A DNA stretch of 6,012 bases, taken from NCBI RefSeq assembly GCF_946885855.1, contig NZ_CAMPHH010000214.1, forward strand, positions 1 to 6,012, written 5' to 3'. Within the stretch, counting starts at the first letter, position 1. Each line of letters begins with the position of its first letter. The notes beneath the pieces were generated by a model. That model saw nothing but the letters and a program-made list of their open reading frames with translations. It was not told the DNA's origin and did no database searches. The DNA comes from an uncultured Actinotalea sp. (GTDB lineage Bacteria; Actinomycetota; Actinomycetes; Actinomycetales; Cellulomonadaceae). The position numbers were made by a program, and so were the translations under genes. Below are positions 1 through 5,583 of this stretch, one piece after another.

Positions 1-1
1 C

Positions 2-325
2 GTCGGCCACGGCGAGGACGCGGACCGCGAGCTCGACCTGCCCGAGCTCTTCCGCTTCACCCTCGACCGCGGCGCGCTGGACGACGAGATCCAGGAGGCC
101 GCTTGGGTCGCGCCGGACGGGGCCGACCAGCGGTTCCGCGACGGCGCCGTCGGCTCCGCAGAGCAGCCCGGTGCGGGCGGGTGGACGGAGCCGGAGCCCC
201 GGGCCGACGACGACGCCGCGGGCCGCCCGGTCTTCCGCTGGCGGCCGCGCCGGCCGATCCCGGAGGACGACGACTTCTTCGAGAACGTCTGGCGCGAGTT
301 CCGCGAGCACGGCAACGTGCTCTGA
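2..325 (+). CDS. C-terminal part of an unidentified acidic protein (5' end outside window)
   Basis: The frame is open from the left edge and ends at TGA 323-325, giving about 107 C-terminal residues. I do not recognise the family with confidence. The piece is rich in Asp and Glu, with a run of acidic residues (PEDDDFFENVW) close to the end and a preceding Arg/Pro-rich patch (FRWRPRRPIP). No membrane segment or catalytic motif is visible. Codon third positions are mostly G or C, as expected for a real gene here, and the two competing frames over this stretch give only low-complexity Arg/Ala/Ser protein. It converges with the cold-shock gene, their stops being about 70 bp apart. DUF3027-type proteins are, from memory, often neighbours of cold-shock genes in actinobacteria. 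That is a context-based guess, not a sequence match. Confidence 0.6.
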   Translation, partial: VGHGEDADRELDLPELFRFTLDRGALDDEIQEAAWVAPDGADQRFRDGAVGSAEQPGAGGWTEPEPRADDDAAGRPVFRWRPRRPIPEDDDFFENVWREFREHGNVL

Positions 326-378
326 CCGCGGTGGCCGGGCTGCCCGCACCGTGGGCGCGGGTCGCTCGGTCGTCCGGT

Positions 379-394
379 GACCCGGCGACGGGTC
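379..394. terminator. Candidate bidirectional terminator hairpin between convergent genes
   Basis: GACCCG (379-384) and CGGGTC (389-394) form a perfect 6-bp stem around the tetraloop GCGA, a GNRA loop on the plus strand. It lies one base beyond the cold-shock gene's stop codon and about 54 bases after the left gene's stop. A second CGGGTC copy at 358-363 could compete for the same arm. There is no T-run on either strand, so this is not a textbook intrinsic terminator, but U-poor hairpins of this kind are common after genes in high-GC actinobacteria. Its function is inferred from position and fold only. Confidence 0.4.
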
Positions 395-395
395 C

Positions 396-1415
396 TCAGA
401 CCAGCTCGACGCGGTCGGCCTGGGGGCCCCGGTCGCTCTGGCGGACCTGGTAGCGCACGCGGTCCCCGGGCTCCAGCGCGTCGAGGTCCCGCAGGACCGA
501 CACGTGCACGAAGAGGTCCGGGCCGCCCGCGTCCGGCGTGATGAAGCCGAAGCCCCGGTCGGCGTCGTAGAGCTTGACGACGCCCTCGCCACCGCGCGTC
601 GGTGCCGCGGGTCCCCGCGCCGGGCCGCCGGAGGTCCGCGCCGGTGCACCCGAACCCCGCGACGGTGCGGCGGAACCCCGCGCCGCTGCACCCGGTGTCC
701 TCGCCTGCCCGGCCCGGGCTCTGCCCGCCGGGGCGGCCGAGCCGCGCGCGAGGCGCACGTCGCGCGCCTGCGGACCCCGGTCGCCCGTGACGACGTCGTA
801 CGTCACGCGGTCGCCCTCCTCGAGCTCGGTGAGCCCTCCCGCGAGTGCCTTGACGTGGACGAAGACGTCGTCGCCGCCGGAGTCCGGGGCGATGAACCCG
901 AAGCCCTTGTCCGGGTCGTACCAGGTCACGGTGCCGTCCGCGCCGTCGGCGCCCTGGGCCGTCGCGACCGGGCCGCTCGCCTGGGTGCTCAGCGGCAGCA
1001 GGTGGTCCGCCTGCGGACCCTTCTCGCCCTCGACGACGAGGAACGCGACCCGCTGCCCCTCGGTGATCACGCCGCCGGTCACGATGGCCGAGCTGTGCAC
1101 GAAGATCTCTGCACCGCCGCCGTCGGGGCTGAGGAACCCGTACCCCTTGGTCGGCTCGTACCAGGCGACGGTGCCGAGCACCCCCAGCGAGCCGTCGGCG
1201 GCCTCGCCGCCCGTGACCCGCACGCGCCGCGCCTGCGGACCGCGGTCGCCCTCGCCGACCTCGAACTCCACGACCTGCCCCTCGCGGAGGACCTTGTTCG
1301 CGTCGCCGCCGACGATCTCGGAGGCGTGGACGAACAGGTCCTCGGCCTCCGGCTCGCGGGCGATGAAGCCGAACCCCCGCTCGGCGTCGAACCAGCGGAC
1401 AGTTCCCTCGGGCAC
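396..1415 (-). CDS. Cold-shock protein with four tandem cold-shock domains
   Basis: This 339-residue protein is predicted to bind single-stranded RNA or DNA in the cytoplasm, as an RNA chaperone. Four cold-shock domains are visible at residues 1-68, 78-142, 158-222 and 278-339. RNP1-like motifs are RGFGFI (13-18), KGYGFL (90-95), KGFGFI (170-175) and RGFGFI (287-292). RNP2-like motifs are LFVH (27-30), IFVH (104-107), VFVH (184-187) and LFVH (301-304). Each domain ends in a (D/E)(R/K)GPQA motif. A basic Arg/Gly/Pro/Ala/Ser linker (about 223-277) separates domains 3 and 4. Typical bacterial Csps are single domains of about 65-75 residues, so this one is roughly five times the usual length. I chose the GTG start at 1413-1415 because AAGGAG lies 5 bases upstream and the protein then begins [10 protein letters not shown], as canonical Csps do. 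The frame stays open to 1526, but that extension is Pro/Gly-rich and has no Csp character. The conserved Trp of domains 1-3 (8, 85, 165) is Leu282 in domain 4. Confidence 0.93.
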   Translation of the reverse strand: MPEGTVRWFDAERGFGFIAREPEAEDLFVHASEIVGGDANKVLREGQVVEFEVGEGDRGPQARRVRVTGGEAADGSLGVLGTVAWYEPTKGYGFLSPDGGGAEIFVHSSAIVTGGVITEGQRVAFLVVEGEKGPQADHLLPLSTQASGPVATAQGADGADGTVTWYDPDKGFGFIAPDSGGDDVFVHVKALAGGLTELEEGDRVTYDVVTGDRGPQARDVRLARGSAAPAGRARAGQARTPGAAARGSAAPSRGSGAPARTSGGPARGPAAPTRGGEGVVKLYDADRGFGFITPDAGGPDLFVHVSVLRDLDALEPGDRVRYQVRQSDRGPQADRVELV

Positions 1416-1420
1416 GGTGA

Positions 1421-1426
1421 CTCCTT
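1421..1426 (-). promoter_or_regulatory. Ribosome binding site that fixes the cold-shock gene start
   Basis: Read on the minus strand this is AAGGAG, five bases before the GTG at 1415. It is a near-perfect Shine-Dalgarno sequence. It supports starting the protein at the first cold-shock domain rather than at the upstream ATG of the same open frame (1526). Confidence 0.8.
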
Positions 1427-1440
1427 GTCGGACGACGGTC

Positions 1441-1460
1441 GGTGTCCCCCAGTGTCCCCC
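1441..1460. repeat. Tandem 10-bp direct repeat upstream of the cold-shock gene
   Basis: RGTGTCCCCC occurs twice head to tail (GGTGTCCCCC at 1441-1450, AGTGTCCCCC at 1451-1460), differing at one base. On the coding strand of the cold-shock gene it reads GGGGGACAC(T/C) twice, 26-45 bases before the start codon. It sits in the only gap between lacI and the cold-shock gene, so it is either in the promoter or in the 5' untranslated region. A 10-bp period puts the two copies on the same face of the helix. The function is unknown: it could be a regulator site or a structured leader. Confidence 0.45.
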
Positions 1461-1525
1461 GCCGGACGGGCCCGGGTCGCCGATCCGCGTCCCGTTCGGG
1501 CGGGCCGGGCCCAGCCGAGGGGGCA

Positions 1526-1541
1526 CCGCGCCGCGGCGCGG
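1526..1541 (-). terminator. Perfect 16-bp palindrome just after lacI, possible weak terminator
   Basis: CCGCGCCGCGGCGCGG is its own reverse complement. As RNA it would fold as a 6-bp CCGCGC/GCGCGG stem around a CGCG loop. It starts one base after the lacI TAG stop (1543-1545 on the plus strand) and lies between lacI and the downstream same-strand cold-shock gene. That position suits a transcription end or barrier, but there is no T-run and GC-only palindromes arise by chance in such DNA. Confidence 0.3.
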
Positions 1542-1542
1542 G

Positions 1543-2577
1543 CTACGGCGCCAGGCCCGGTGTCGACTCCCGCAGCACGACGCTCCCGGCGACCTCGACC
1601 AGACGCGGCTCGGCGGCGGGAGGGGCCAGTGCCAGCTCCGTCGCCGCGACGCCGATCTCCTCCAGCGGCAGGCGCACCGTCGTCAGGGCCGGGGTGATGT
1701 CGCGGAGCGTCGCGATGTCGTCGAAGCCCGCCACGGCGACGTCGTCGGGCACCCGGACCCCGGCGTCGCGCGCCGCGGCGATCGCGCCGACGGCCATGAC
1801 GTCGTTGACCGCGAGGACGCACTGCGGGCGGGTGGGGGAGCGCAGCAGCGCGTCCATGGCCTCGTAGCCGCCGTCCCGGGTGAACGCGGAGGTGACGACG
1901 AGGGCCGGGTCCACCGCGGTCCCGCGCTCGGCGAGGCCGTGGACGTAGCCCTCGTGGCGCTCGCGGGCGGTGAGGTGGTCCGCCGGGCCCGCGAGGACCC
2001 CGAATCGCCGGTACCCCCGCTCGTGCAGCGCGGTGGCCAGCGCCGTCGCCCCGGCGCGGTTGGCGACGGCGACCGTGTCGACCCCCAGCAGCGGCTGCCC
2101 GACGAGCGCTGCGGAGCCGCCGGAGGCGCGGAAGTCCTGCAGGGCCCGGCGCAGGGCGGCGTTCGCGTCGTCGTCGTCGCGGCGGCCCCCGGCGAGGATG
2201 ATCGCGCGGGCGCGCTGGCGGCGCAGCACCTCCACGAGCCGGGGCTCGCGGGCCGGGTCGTGGTGCGTGCTCGCGAGGACGACGGCGAGGTCGGCCTCCT
2301 CCGCGGCGCGACCCACGCCCGCGGCGATGGAGGAGAAGTACGGATCGGTGATGTCGTGCACGACGAGCCCGAGGGACGCGGTCCGGCCGCGGGCCATCGC
2401 CTGGGCGTTGGCGTCGGGGGCGTAGCGCAGGCGCTCGGCGGCGGCGAGGACGCGGTCGCGCAGGTCGGCCCGGACCGTGCGGGTGGCGCTGCCGTTGATG
2501 GCGCGCGAGGCGGTCGCGAGGGAGACGCCGGCCTCGCGGGCCACCTGGCTCAGGGTCACCGGTCCGGGCTGGGTCAC
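1543..2577 (-). CDS. LacI-family transcriptional repressor
   Basis: This 344-residue protein has the usual LacI/GalR length and order. An N-terminal helix-turn-helix is seen at about residues 8-27 ([20 protein letters not shown]). The hinge is at about 51-66, ending MARGRT. A periplasmic-binding-protein-like effector and dimerisation domain runs from about 68 to 340. Family landmarks include the segment [14 protein letters not shown] (75-88), [10 protein letters not shown] (256-265) and [19 protein letters not shown] (284-302). Ligand is presumably a sugar or pathway intermediate, but its identity cannot be read from sequence. The gene is divergent from the oxidoreductase operon, which it very probably controls. 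The GTG at 2577 is the assumed start. No Shine-Dalgarno sequence precedes it, and GTG at codon 7 (2559) has none either. A TACCCT -10-like hexamer seven bases before the GTG suggests a leaderless message. Confidence 0.93.
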   Translation of the reverse strand: MTQPGPVTLSQVAREAGVSLATASRAINGSATRTVRADLRDRVLAAAERLRYAPDANAQAMARGRTASLGLVVHDITDPYFSSIAAGVGRAAEEADLAVVLASTHHDPAREPRLVEVLRRQRARAIILAGGRRDDDDANAALRRALQDFRASGGSAALVGQPLLGVDTVAVANRAGATALATALHERGYRRFGVLAGPADHLTARERHEGYVHGLAERGTAVDPALVVTSAFTRDGGYEAMDALLRSPTRPQCVLAVNDVMAVGAIAAARDAGVRVPDDVAVAGFDDIATLRDITPALTTVRLPLEEIGVAATELALAPPAAEPRLVEVAGSVVLRESTPGLAP

Positions 2578-2584
2578 GCGGCTC

Positions 2585-2613
2585 AGGGTAAGGGCTTACC
2601 CGCGCGCGGGGAA
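2585..2613 (-). promoter_or_regulatory. Possible lacI promoter giving a leaderless transcript
   Basis: On the minus strand, TACCCT (2590 to 2585) matches the TAnnnT form of a -10 element. A weak TTCCCC (2613 to 2608) lies 17 bases upstream as a -35. Seven bases separate the -10 from the GTG start at 2577, so transcription would begin at or within a base or two of the start codon. This agrees with the lack of a ribosome binding site. The -35 is poor, so confidence is modest. Confidence 0.4.
2586..2601. promoter_or_regulatory. Putative LacI-type operator overlapping the lacI promoter
   Basis: GGGTAAGGGCTTACCC has perfect 7-bp inverted arms (GGGTAAG/CTTACCC) around a 2-bp centre. It overlaps the proposed lacI -10 and lies 9-24 bases before the lacI start. 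It matches the second palindrome at 2651-2666 at 10 of 16 positions (shared core GGnAAGnGCnTnCC). Together these point to autoregulation by the adjacent LacI-family repressor. Binding is inferred. Confidence 0.6.
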
Positions 2614-2618
2614 CGTCC

Positions 2619-2647
2619 TTGACGGTCGCGGGCGAGCCACCTACGCT
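2619..2647 (+). promoter_or_regulatory. Sigma-70-type promoter of the sugar-catabolism operon
   Basis: TTGACG (2619-2624) matches the -35 consensus at five of six positions. It is followed by an ideal 17-base spacer and TACGCT (2642-2647), which has the conserved TA...T of a -10. The predicted start is around 2653-2655, giving a leader of about 100 bases before the ATG at 2755. The predicted start lies inside the palindromic operator at 2651-2666. Confidence 0.7.
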
Positions 2648-2650
2648 CAT

Positions 2651-2666
2651 CGGAAAGCGCATTCCG
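2651..2666. promoter_or_regulatory. Putative LacI-type operator at the operon transcription start
   Basis: CGGAAAGCGCATTCCG is symmetric at 14 of 16 positions (CGGAA/TTCCG arms, central GCGC). This matches the usual LacI-family pattern of a 14-16 bp palindrome with a central CG. It begins four bases after the -10 element and covers the predicted transcription start, where a bound repressor would block RNA polymerase. A related site lies 65 bp upstream (centre to centre), about six helical turns. Confidence 0.75.
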
Positions 2667-2684
2667 ACGTTGTCGGGCCTGCGC

Positions 2685-2726
2685 GCGCGCCGCCGGTCGG
2701 CGCGCCTCGTGGGCGGGCTCCCCGCC
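2685..2726 (+). other. Two adjacent GC-rich hairpins in the operon leader
   Basis: GCGCGCCG (2685-2692) pairs with CGGCGCGC (2698-2705) around CCGGT. GGCGGG (2712-2717) pairs with CCCGCC (2721-2726) around CTC. Both lie in the predicted 5' untranslated leader, about 28-70 bases before the start codon. Neither has a U-tract and I recognise no riboswitch class. They may stabilise the message or simply reflect base composition. Confidence 0.3.
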
Positions 2727-2754
2727 GGACACCTGTCGACGAAGAGAGGCCTCG

Positions 2755-3912
2755 ATGACGACGCTGCGGATCGCGATGAACGGCATCACCGGGCGGATGG
2801 GCTACCGCCAGCACCTCGTCCGCTCCATCCTGCCGATCCGCGACGCCGGTGGCGTGGTCCTGCCCGACGGCACGCGCCTTCAGGTCGAGCCGGTCCTCGT
2901 CGGCCGCAACGAGGCGAAGGTCCGCGAGATCGCCGAGCGTCACGGGGTCGAGCACTGGACGACCGACGTCGACGGCGTCCTCGCCGACCCCTCGATCGAC
3001 GTCTACTTCGACGCCCAGGTGACCTCCCGCCGCGTCGCGGCGCTCACGGCCGCGATGCGGGCCGGCAAGCACGTCTACACCGAGAAGCCGACGGCCGAGA
3101 CCCTCGGGGAGGCGGTCGAGCTCGCCCGCGTCGCGCGAGATGCGGGCGTCACCGCCGGCGTCGTGCACGACAAGCTCTACCTGCCCGGGCTGGTCAAGCT
3201 CCGCCGCCTCGTCGACGAGGGCTTCTTCGGCCGGATCCTCTCCCTGCGCGGCGAGTTCGGGTACTGGGTGTTCGAGGGCGAGGTCCAGGCGGCACAGCGC
3301 CCCTCGTGGAACTACCGCAAGGAGGACGGGGGCGGCATCACCGTCGACATGTTCTGCCACTGGAGCTACGTCCTGGAGGGCATCCTCGGCCCGGTCGAGT
3401 CCGTCTACGCGCGCACCGCCACCCACATCCCGACGCGCTGGGACGAGCAGGGCGAGCCCTACCCGGCCACCGCCGACGACGCCGCGTACGGCATCTTCGA
3501 CGTCCGCACCCCGGGAGGGGACCCCGTCGTCGCGCAGATCAACTCCTCCTGGGCGGTGCGGGTGTACCGCGACGAGCTCGTCGAGTTCCAGGTCGACGGC
3601 ACGCACGGCTCCGCGGTCGCGGGGCTGAACAAGTGCGTCGCGCAGCAGCGCGCGCACACCCCCAAGCCCGTCTGGAACCCGGACCTGCCGGTCACGGAGT
3701 CCTTCCGGGACCAGTGGCTCGAGGTCCCGGCCAACGCCGACCTCGACAACGGGTTCAAGCTGCAGTGGGAGGAGTTCCTGCGCGACGTCGCCGCGGGGCG
3801 GGAGCACCGCTTCGGCCTGCTGTCGGCGGCGCGCGGCGTCCAGCTCGCCGAGCTCGGGCTGCGCTCGTCGGCCGAGGGCCGCCGGCTGGAGGTCTCGGAG
3901 ATCTCCCTGTGA
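2755..3912 (+). CDS. Gfo/Idh/MocA-family NAD(P)-dependent sugar oxidoreductase
   Basis: This 385-residue protein probably oxidises or reduces a hydroxyl of a sugar or sugar derivative using NAD(P). The N-terminal Rossmann domain begins LRIAMNGITGRMG (4-16), a glycine-rich loop resembling that of dihydrodipicolinate reductase. The Gfo/Idh/MocA signature EKP is at 110-112 in HVYTEKPTAET, with Lys111 the expected catalytic lysine. The C-terminal domain carries GGGITVDMFCHW (192-203), in which Asp198 and His202 occupy the usual catalytic positions. No signal peptide is visible, so it should be cytoplasmic. The ATG at 2755 has AGAGAGG five bases upstream. It is the first gene of the operon, behind a LacI-controlled promoter. 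From memory, close relatives in other bacteria sit beside the same TIM-barrel family and often a DUF993 gene, which is absent from this window. The substrate is not known. Confidence 0.9.
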   Translation: MTTLRIAMNGITGRMGYRQHLVRSILPIRDAGGVVLPDGTRLQVEPVLVGRNEAKVREIAERHGVEHWTTDVDGVLADPSIDVYFDAQVTSRRVAALTAAMRAGKHVYTEKPTAETLGEAVELARVARDAGVTAGVVHDKLYLPGLVKLRRLVDEGFFGRILSLRGEFGYWVFEGEVQAAQRPSWNYRKEDGGGITVDMFCHWSYVLEGILGPVESVYARTATHIPTRWDEQGEPYPATADDAAYGIFDVRTPGGDPVVAQINSSWAVRVYRDELVEFQVDGTHGSAVAGLNKCVAQQRAHTPKPVWNPDLPVTESFRDQWLEVPANADLDNGFKLQWEEFLRDVAAGREHRFGLLSAARGVQLAELGLRSSAEGRRLEVSEISL

Positions 3913-4826
3913 CCGAGGCGGGCGTCGCCGCGGCGGCCGCCACCGGGTCGTCGTCGGGGGACCTGTCGCGACTGTCCCTCAACACCGCCACGACCAAGGC
4001 GTGGACGCTGCGCGAGGCAGCCGAGGGTGCCGCCCGAGCGGGCCTCGGCGCGATCGGCCCCTGGCGGGACCGCGTGCAGGAGGTCGGCGCCGCCGAGGCC
4101 GCCCGGATCGTCGCCGACCTGGGGCTGCGCGTCTCCTCGCTGTGCCGGGGCGGGTTCCTCACCGCGGCCGACGACGCCGCGGTGCGCGCCGCGCTGGAGG
4201 ACAACCGCCGCGCGGTCGAGGAGGCCGCGACGCTCGGGACACGCGAGCTCGTCATGGTCGTCGGCGGCCTGCCTGCCGCGAGCACCCCGGGCGGCCCCGC
4301 GCTGCCCGGCGGCGACCGCGACCTCGTCGCCGCCCGGGCCCGCGTCGCAGACCGGATCGCCGACCTCGTGCCGTTCGCCGTCGAGCACGGCGTGCGCCTC
4401 GCGCTCGAGCCCCTGCACCCGCTGTTCGCCGCCGACCGCGCGGTCCTGTCCACGCTCGGCCAGGCGCTCGACGTCGCGGCACCGTTCCCCGCCGAGGCGG
4501 TGGGCGTCGTCGTCGACACGTACCACGTGTGGTGGGACCCGCAGCTGCGCGAGCAGATCGCCCGTGCGGGCGCGGAGGGCCGGATCTCCTCCTACCAGGT
4601 GTGCGACTGGATCCTGCCCCTCGCGGCGGACCCGCTGCTGTCGCGCGGGCACGTCGGGGACGGGTACGTCGACGTCCCGACCGTGACGCGCTGGGTCGCC
4701 GAGGCGGGCTACGCCGGGGACGTGGAGGTCGAGATCTTCCACCAGCAGGTCTGGGACACCCCGGGGGACGAGACCCTCGCGACCCTGGCCGACCGCCACC
4801 GGCGCCACGTCGCGCCGTACCTGTGA
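3909..4826 (+). CDS. Xylose-isomerase-like TIM-barrel protein (sugar isomerase/epimerase-type)
   Basis: This 305-residue protein resembles the AP-endonuclease-2/xylose-isomerase-like TIM-barrel superfamily of metal-dependent isomerases, epimerases and dehydratases. Likely metal ligands on successive strands are Glu167 in LALEPLHP, Asp203 with His206 in VVDTYHVWWD, Gln230 or Asp233 in SYQVCDW, and Glu275 in EVEIFH. Characterised epimerases usually have His where Gln230 stands, so the metal site may be altered. The GTG start (3909-3911) shares a 4-bp GTGA overlap with the oxidoreductase stop, indicating translational coupling. GGAG lies eight bases upstream. An open frame continues far upstream in this phase, but that stretch is antisense-like Arg/Pro/Gly sequence over the oxidoreductase and is not coding. 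The first 20 residues are a low-complexity tail before the barrel starts at SLNTATTK. It probably acts on the product of the oxidoreductase. Confidence 0.88.
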   Translation: MTEAGVAAAAATGSSSGDLSRLSLNTATTKAWTLREAAEGAARAGLGAIGPWRDRVQEVGAAEAARIVADLGLRVSSLCRGGFLTAADDAAVRAALEDNRRAVEEAATLGTRELVMVVGGLPAASTPGGPALPGGDRDLVAARARVADRIADLVPFAVEHGVRLALEPLHPLFAADRAVLSTLGQALDVAAPFPAEAVGVVVDTYHVWWDPQLREQIARAGAEGRISSYQVCDWILPLAADPLLSRGHVGDGYVDVPTVTRWVAEAGYAGDVEVEIFHQQVWDTPGDETLATLADRHRRHVAPYL

Positions 4827-4837
4827 GGGAGCCCGTC

Positions 4838-5494
4838 ATGGAGGAGAGCCCGACGTCCGTGCCTCGGGACGACGACGTCCTGGGGGCCCTGGCCCGCCAC
4901 CGCATCGTGCCGGTGGTCGTCCTGGACGACGCCGACGACGCCGCGCCGCTGGGTCGGGCGCTCGTCGACGGCGGGCTGCCGGTCGCGGAGCTGACGTTCC
5001 GCACCGCGGCGGCCGAGAGGGCCATCGGCGTCCTGGCCGAGCGGGGGGACGTGCTGGTCGGTGCGGGGACCGTGCTGACGCCCGAGCAGGTGGACCGGGC
5101 CGTGGCGGCGGGGGCGAGGTTCGTGGTCTCCCCCGGGTTGAGCCGCGCCGTCGTCGAGCGGTGCGGCGAGCACGGCGTCCTTGCGCTGCCCGGGGCGGTC
5201 ACGGCGACCGAGGTCCAGGCCGCGCTCGAGCTGGGCGTCTCGACCGTGAAGTTCTTCCCGGCCGGCACGTCCGGCGGCCCGGCGGCGATCGCGGCGCTGG
5301 CGGCGCCGTTCGGTGAGGTGCGGTTCGTGCCCACCGGCGGGGTGGGGCCCGACAACGTGCGGGAGTACCTGGACCTGTCGGCGGTCCTGGCGGTGGGTGG
5401 GTCGTGGATGGTCCCGCGGGCGCGGATCGCGGCGCGCGACACCGCGGGGATCACGGAGCTGGTCGCCGACGCGGTGGCCCGCGCCCGGGACTGA
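4838..5494 (+). CDS. eda: KDPG/KHG-type class I aldolase
   Basis: This 218-residue protein matches the length and motifs of 2-keto-3-deoxy-6-phosphogluconate (KDPG) aldolase, also called 4-hydroxy-2-oxoglutarate aldolase. The family cleaves its substrate to pyruvate plus an aldehyde such as glyceraldehyde 3-phosphate through a Schiff base. Landmarks are ELTFRT (51-56, with Glu51 and Arg55), GAGTVL (75-80), the Schiff-base lysine Lys138 in VKFFPA, PTGGV (165-169) and GGSWM (187-191). The ATG at 4838 is preceded by GAGGGAG with a six-base gap and lies 11 bases after the previous stop, so it is in the same operon. A related KDPGal or other 2-keto-3-deoxy sugar-acid aldolase is possible, because motifs do not separate them. 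The neighbouring kinase fits a phosphorylated substrate. Val and Gly codons are more G-ending than in the first two genes. Confidence 0.92.
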   Translation: MEESPTSVPRDDDVLGALARHRIVPVVVLDDADDAAPLGRALVDGGLPVAELTFRTAAAERAIGVLAERGDVLVGAGTVLTPEQVDRAVAAGARFVVSPGLSRAVVERCGEHGVLALPGAVTATEVQAALELGVSTVKFFPAGTSGGPAAIAALAAPFGEVRFVPTGGVGPDNVREYLDLSAVLAVGGSWMVPRARIAARDTAGITELVADAVARARD

Positions 5495-5560
5495 CCGCAC
5501 CGCACCGCACCGACACCGACTCGCACCGACACTGACCGGACCCGCACCGACGGGACCGAA
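5495..5560 (+). repeat. C-rich, G-poor intercistronic tract with short repeats
   Basis: Just after the aldolase stop, CCGCA occurs three times in tandem (5495-5509), and GCACCGACAC occurs at 5508-5517 and 5523-5532. By hand count, 5495-5550 contains 29 C, 12 G, 13 A and 2 T. This strand bias is unlike the coding DNA around it, and such low-structure C-rich RNA resembles Rho loading sites. It may be a point where operon expression is reduced before the kinase gene, or simple slippage-expanded spacer. Confidence 0.4.
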
Positions 5561-5583
5561 GCAGCCCGTTCCTGGAGGAGATC

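Noticed and set aside
1416..1526. Extended N-terminus of the cold-shock protein from the ATG at 1526
   Set aside because: The extra 37 residues are Pro/Gly-rich, contain the tandem repeat and the Shine-Dalgarno region, and the GTG at 1415 gives a canonical Csp N-terminus.
574..2622. Very long plus-strand open frame (682 codons) across the cold-shock and lacI genes
   Set aside because: It is the antisense of two clear genes, gives Arg/Pro/Ala/Ser-rich protein with no motif, and long antisense frames are expected at this GC content.
2619..3908. 5' extension of the TIM-barrel frame upstream to 2619
   Set aside because: It overlaps the whole oxidoreductase in another frame and reads as Arg/Pro/Gly low-complexity sequence. 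The GTG at 3909 has a ribosome binding site and the classic GTGA overlap.
2755..3912. Annotation as dihydrodipicolinate reductase (dapB) from the GITGRMG loop
   Set aside because: The length (385 against about 250 residues), the EKP motif and the GGGxxxDxxxH motif fit Gfo/Idh/MocA instead.
3459..5547. Long minus-strand open frames opposite the operon (for example 3459-4808, 4252-5547, 4709-5500)
   Set aside because: All are compositional shadows of the plus-strand genes, with no domains and mutual overlaps.
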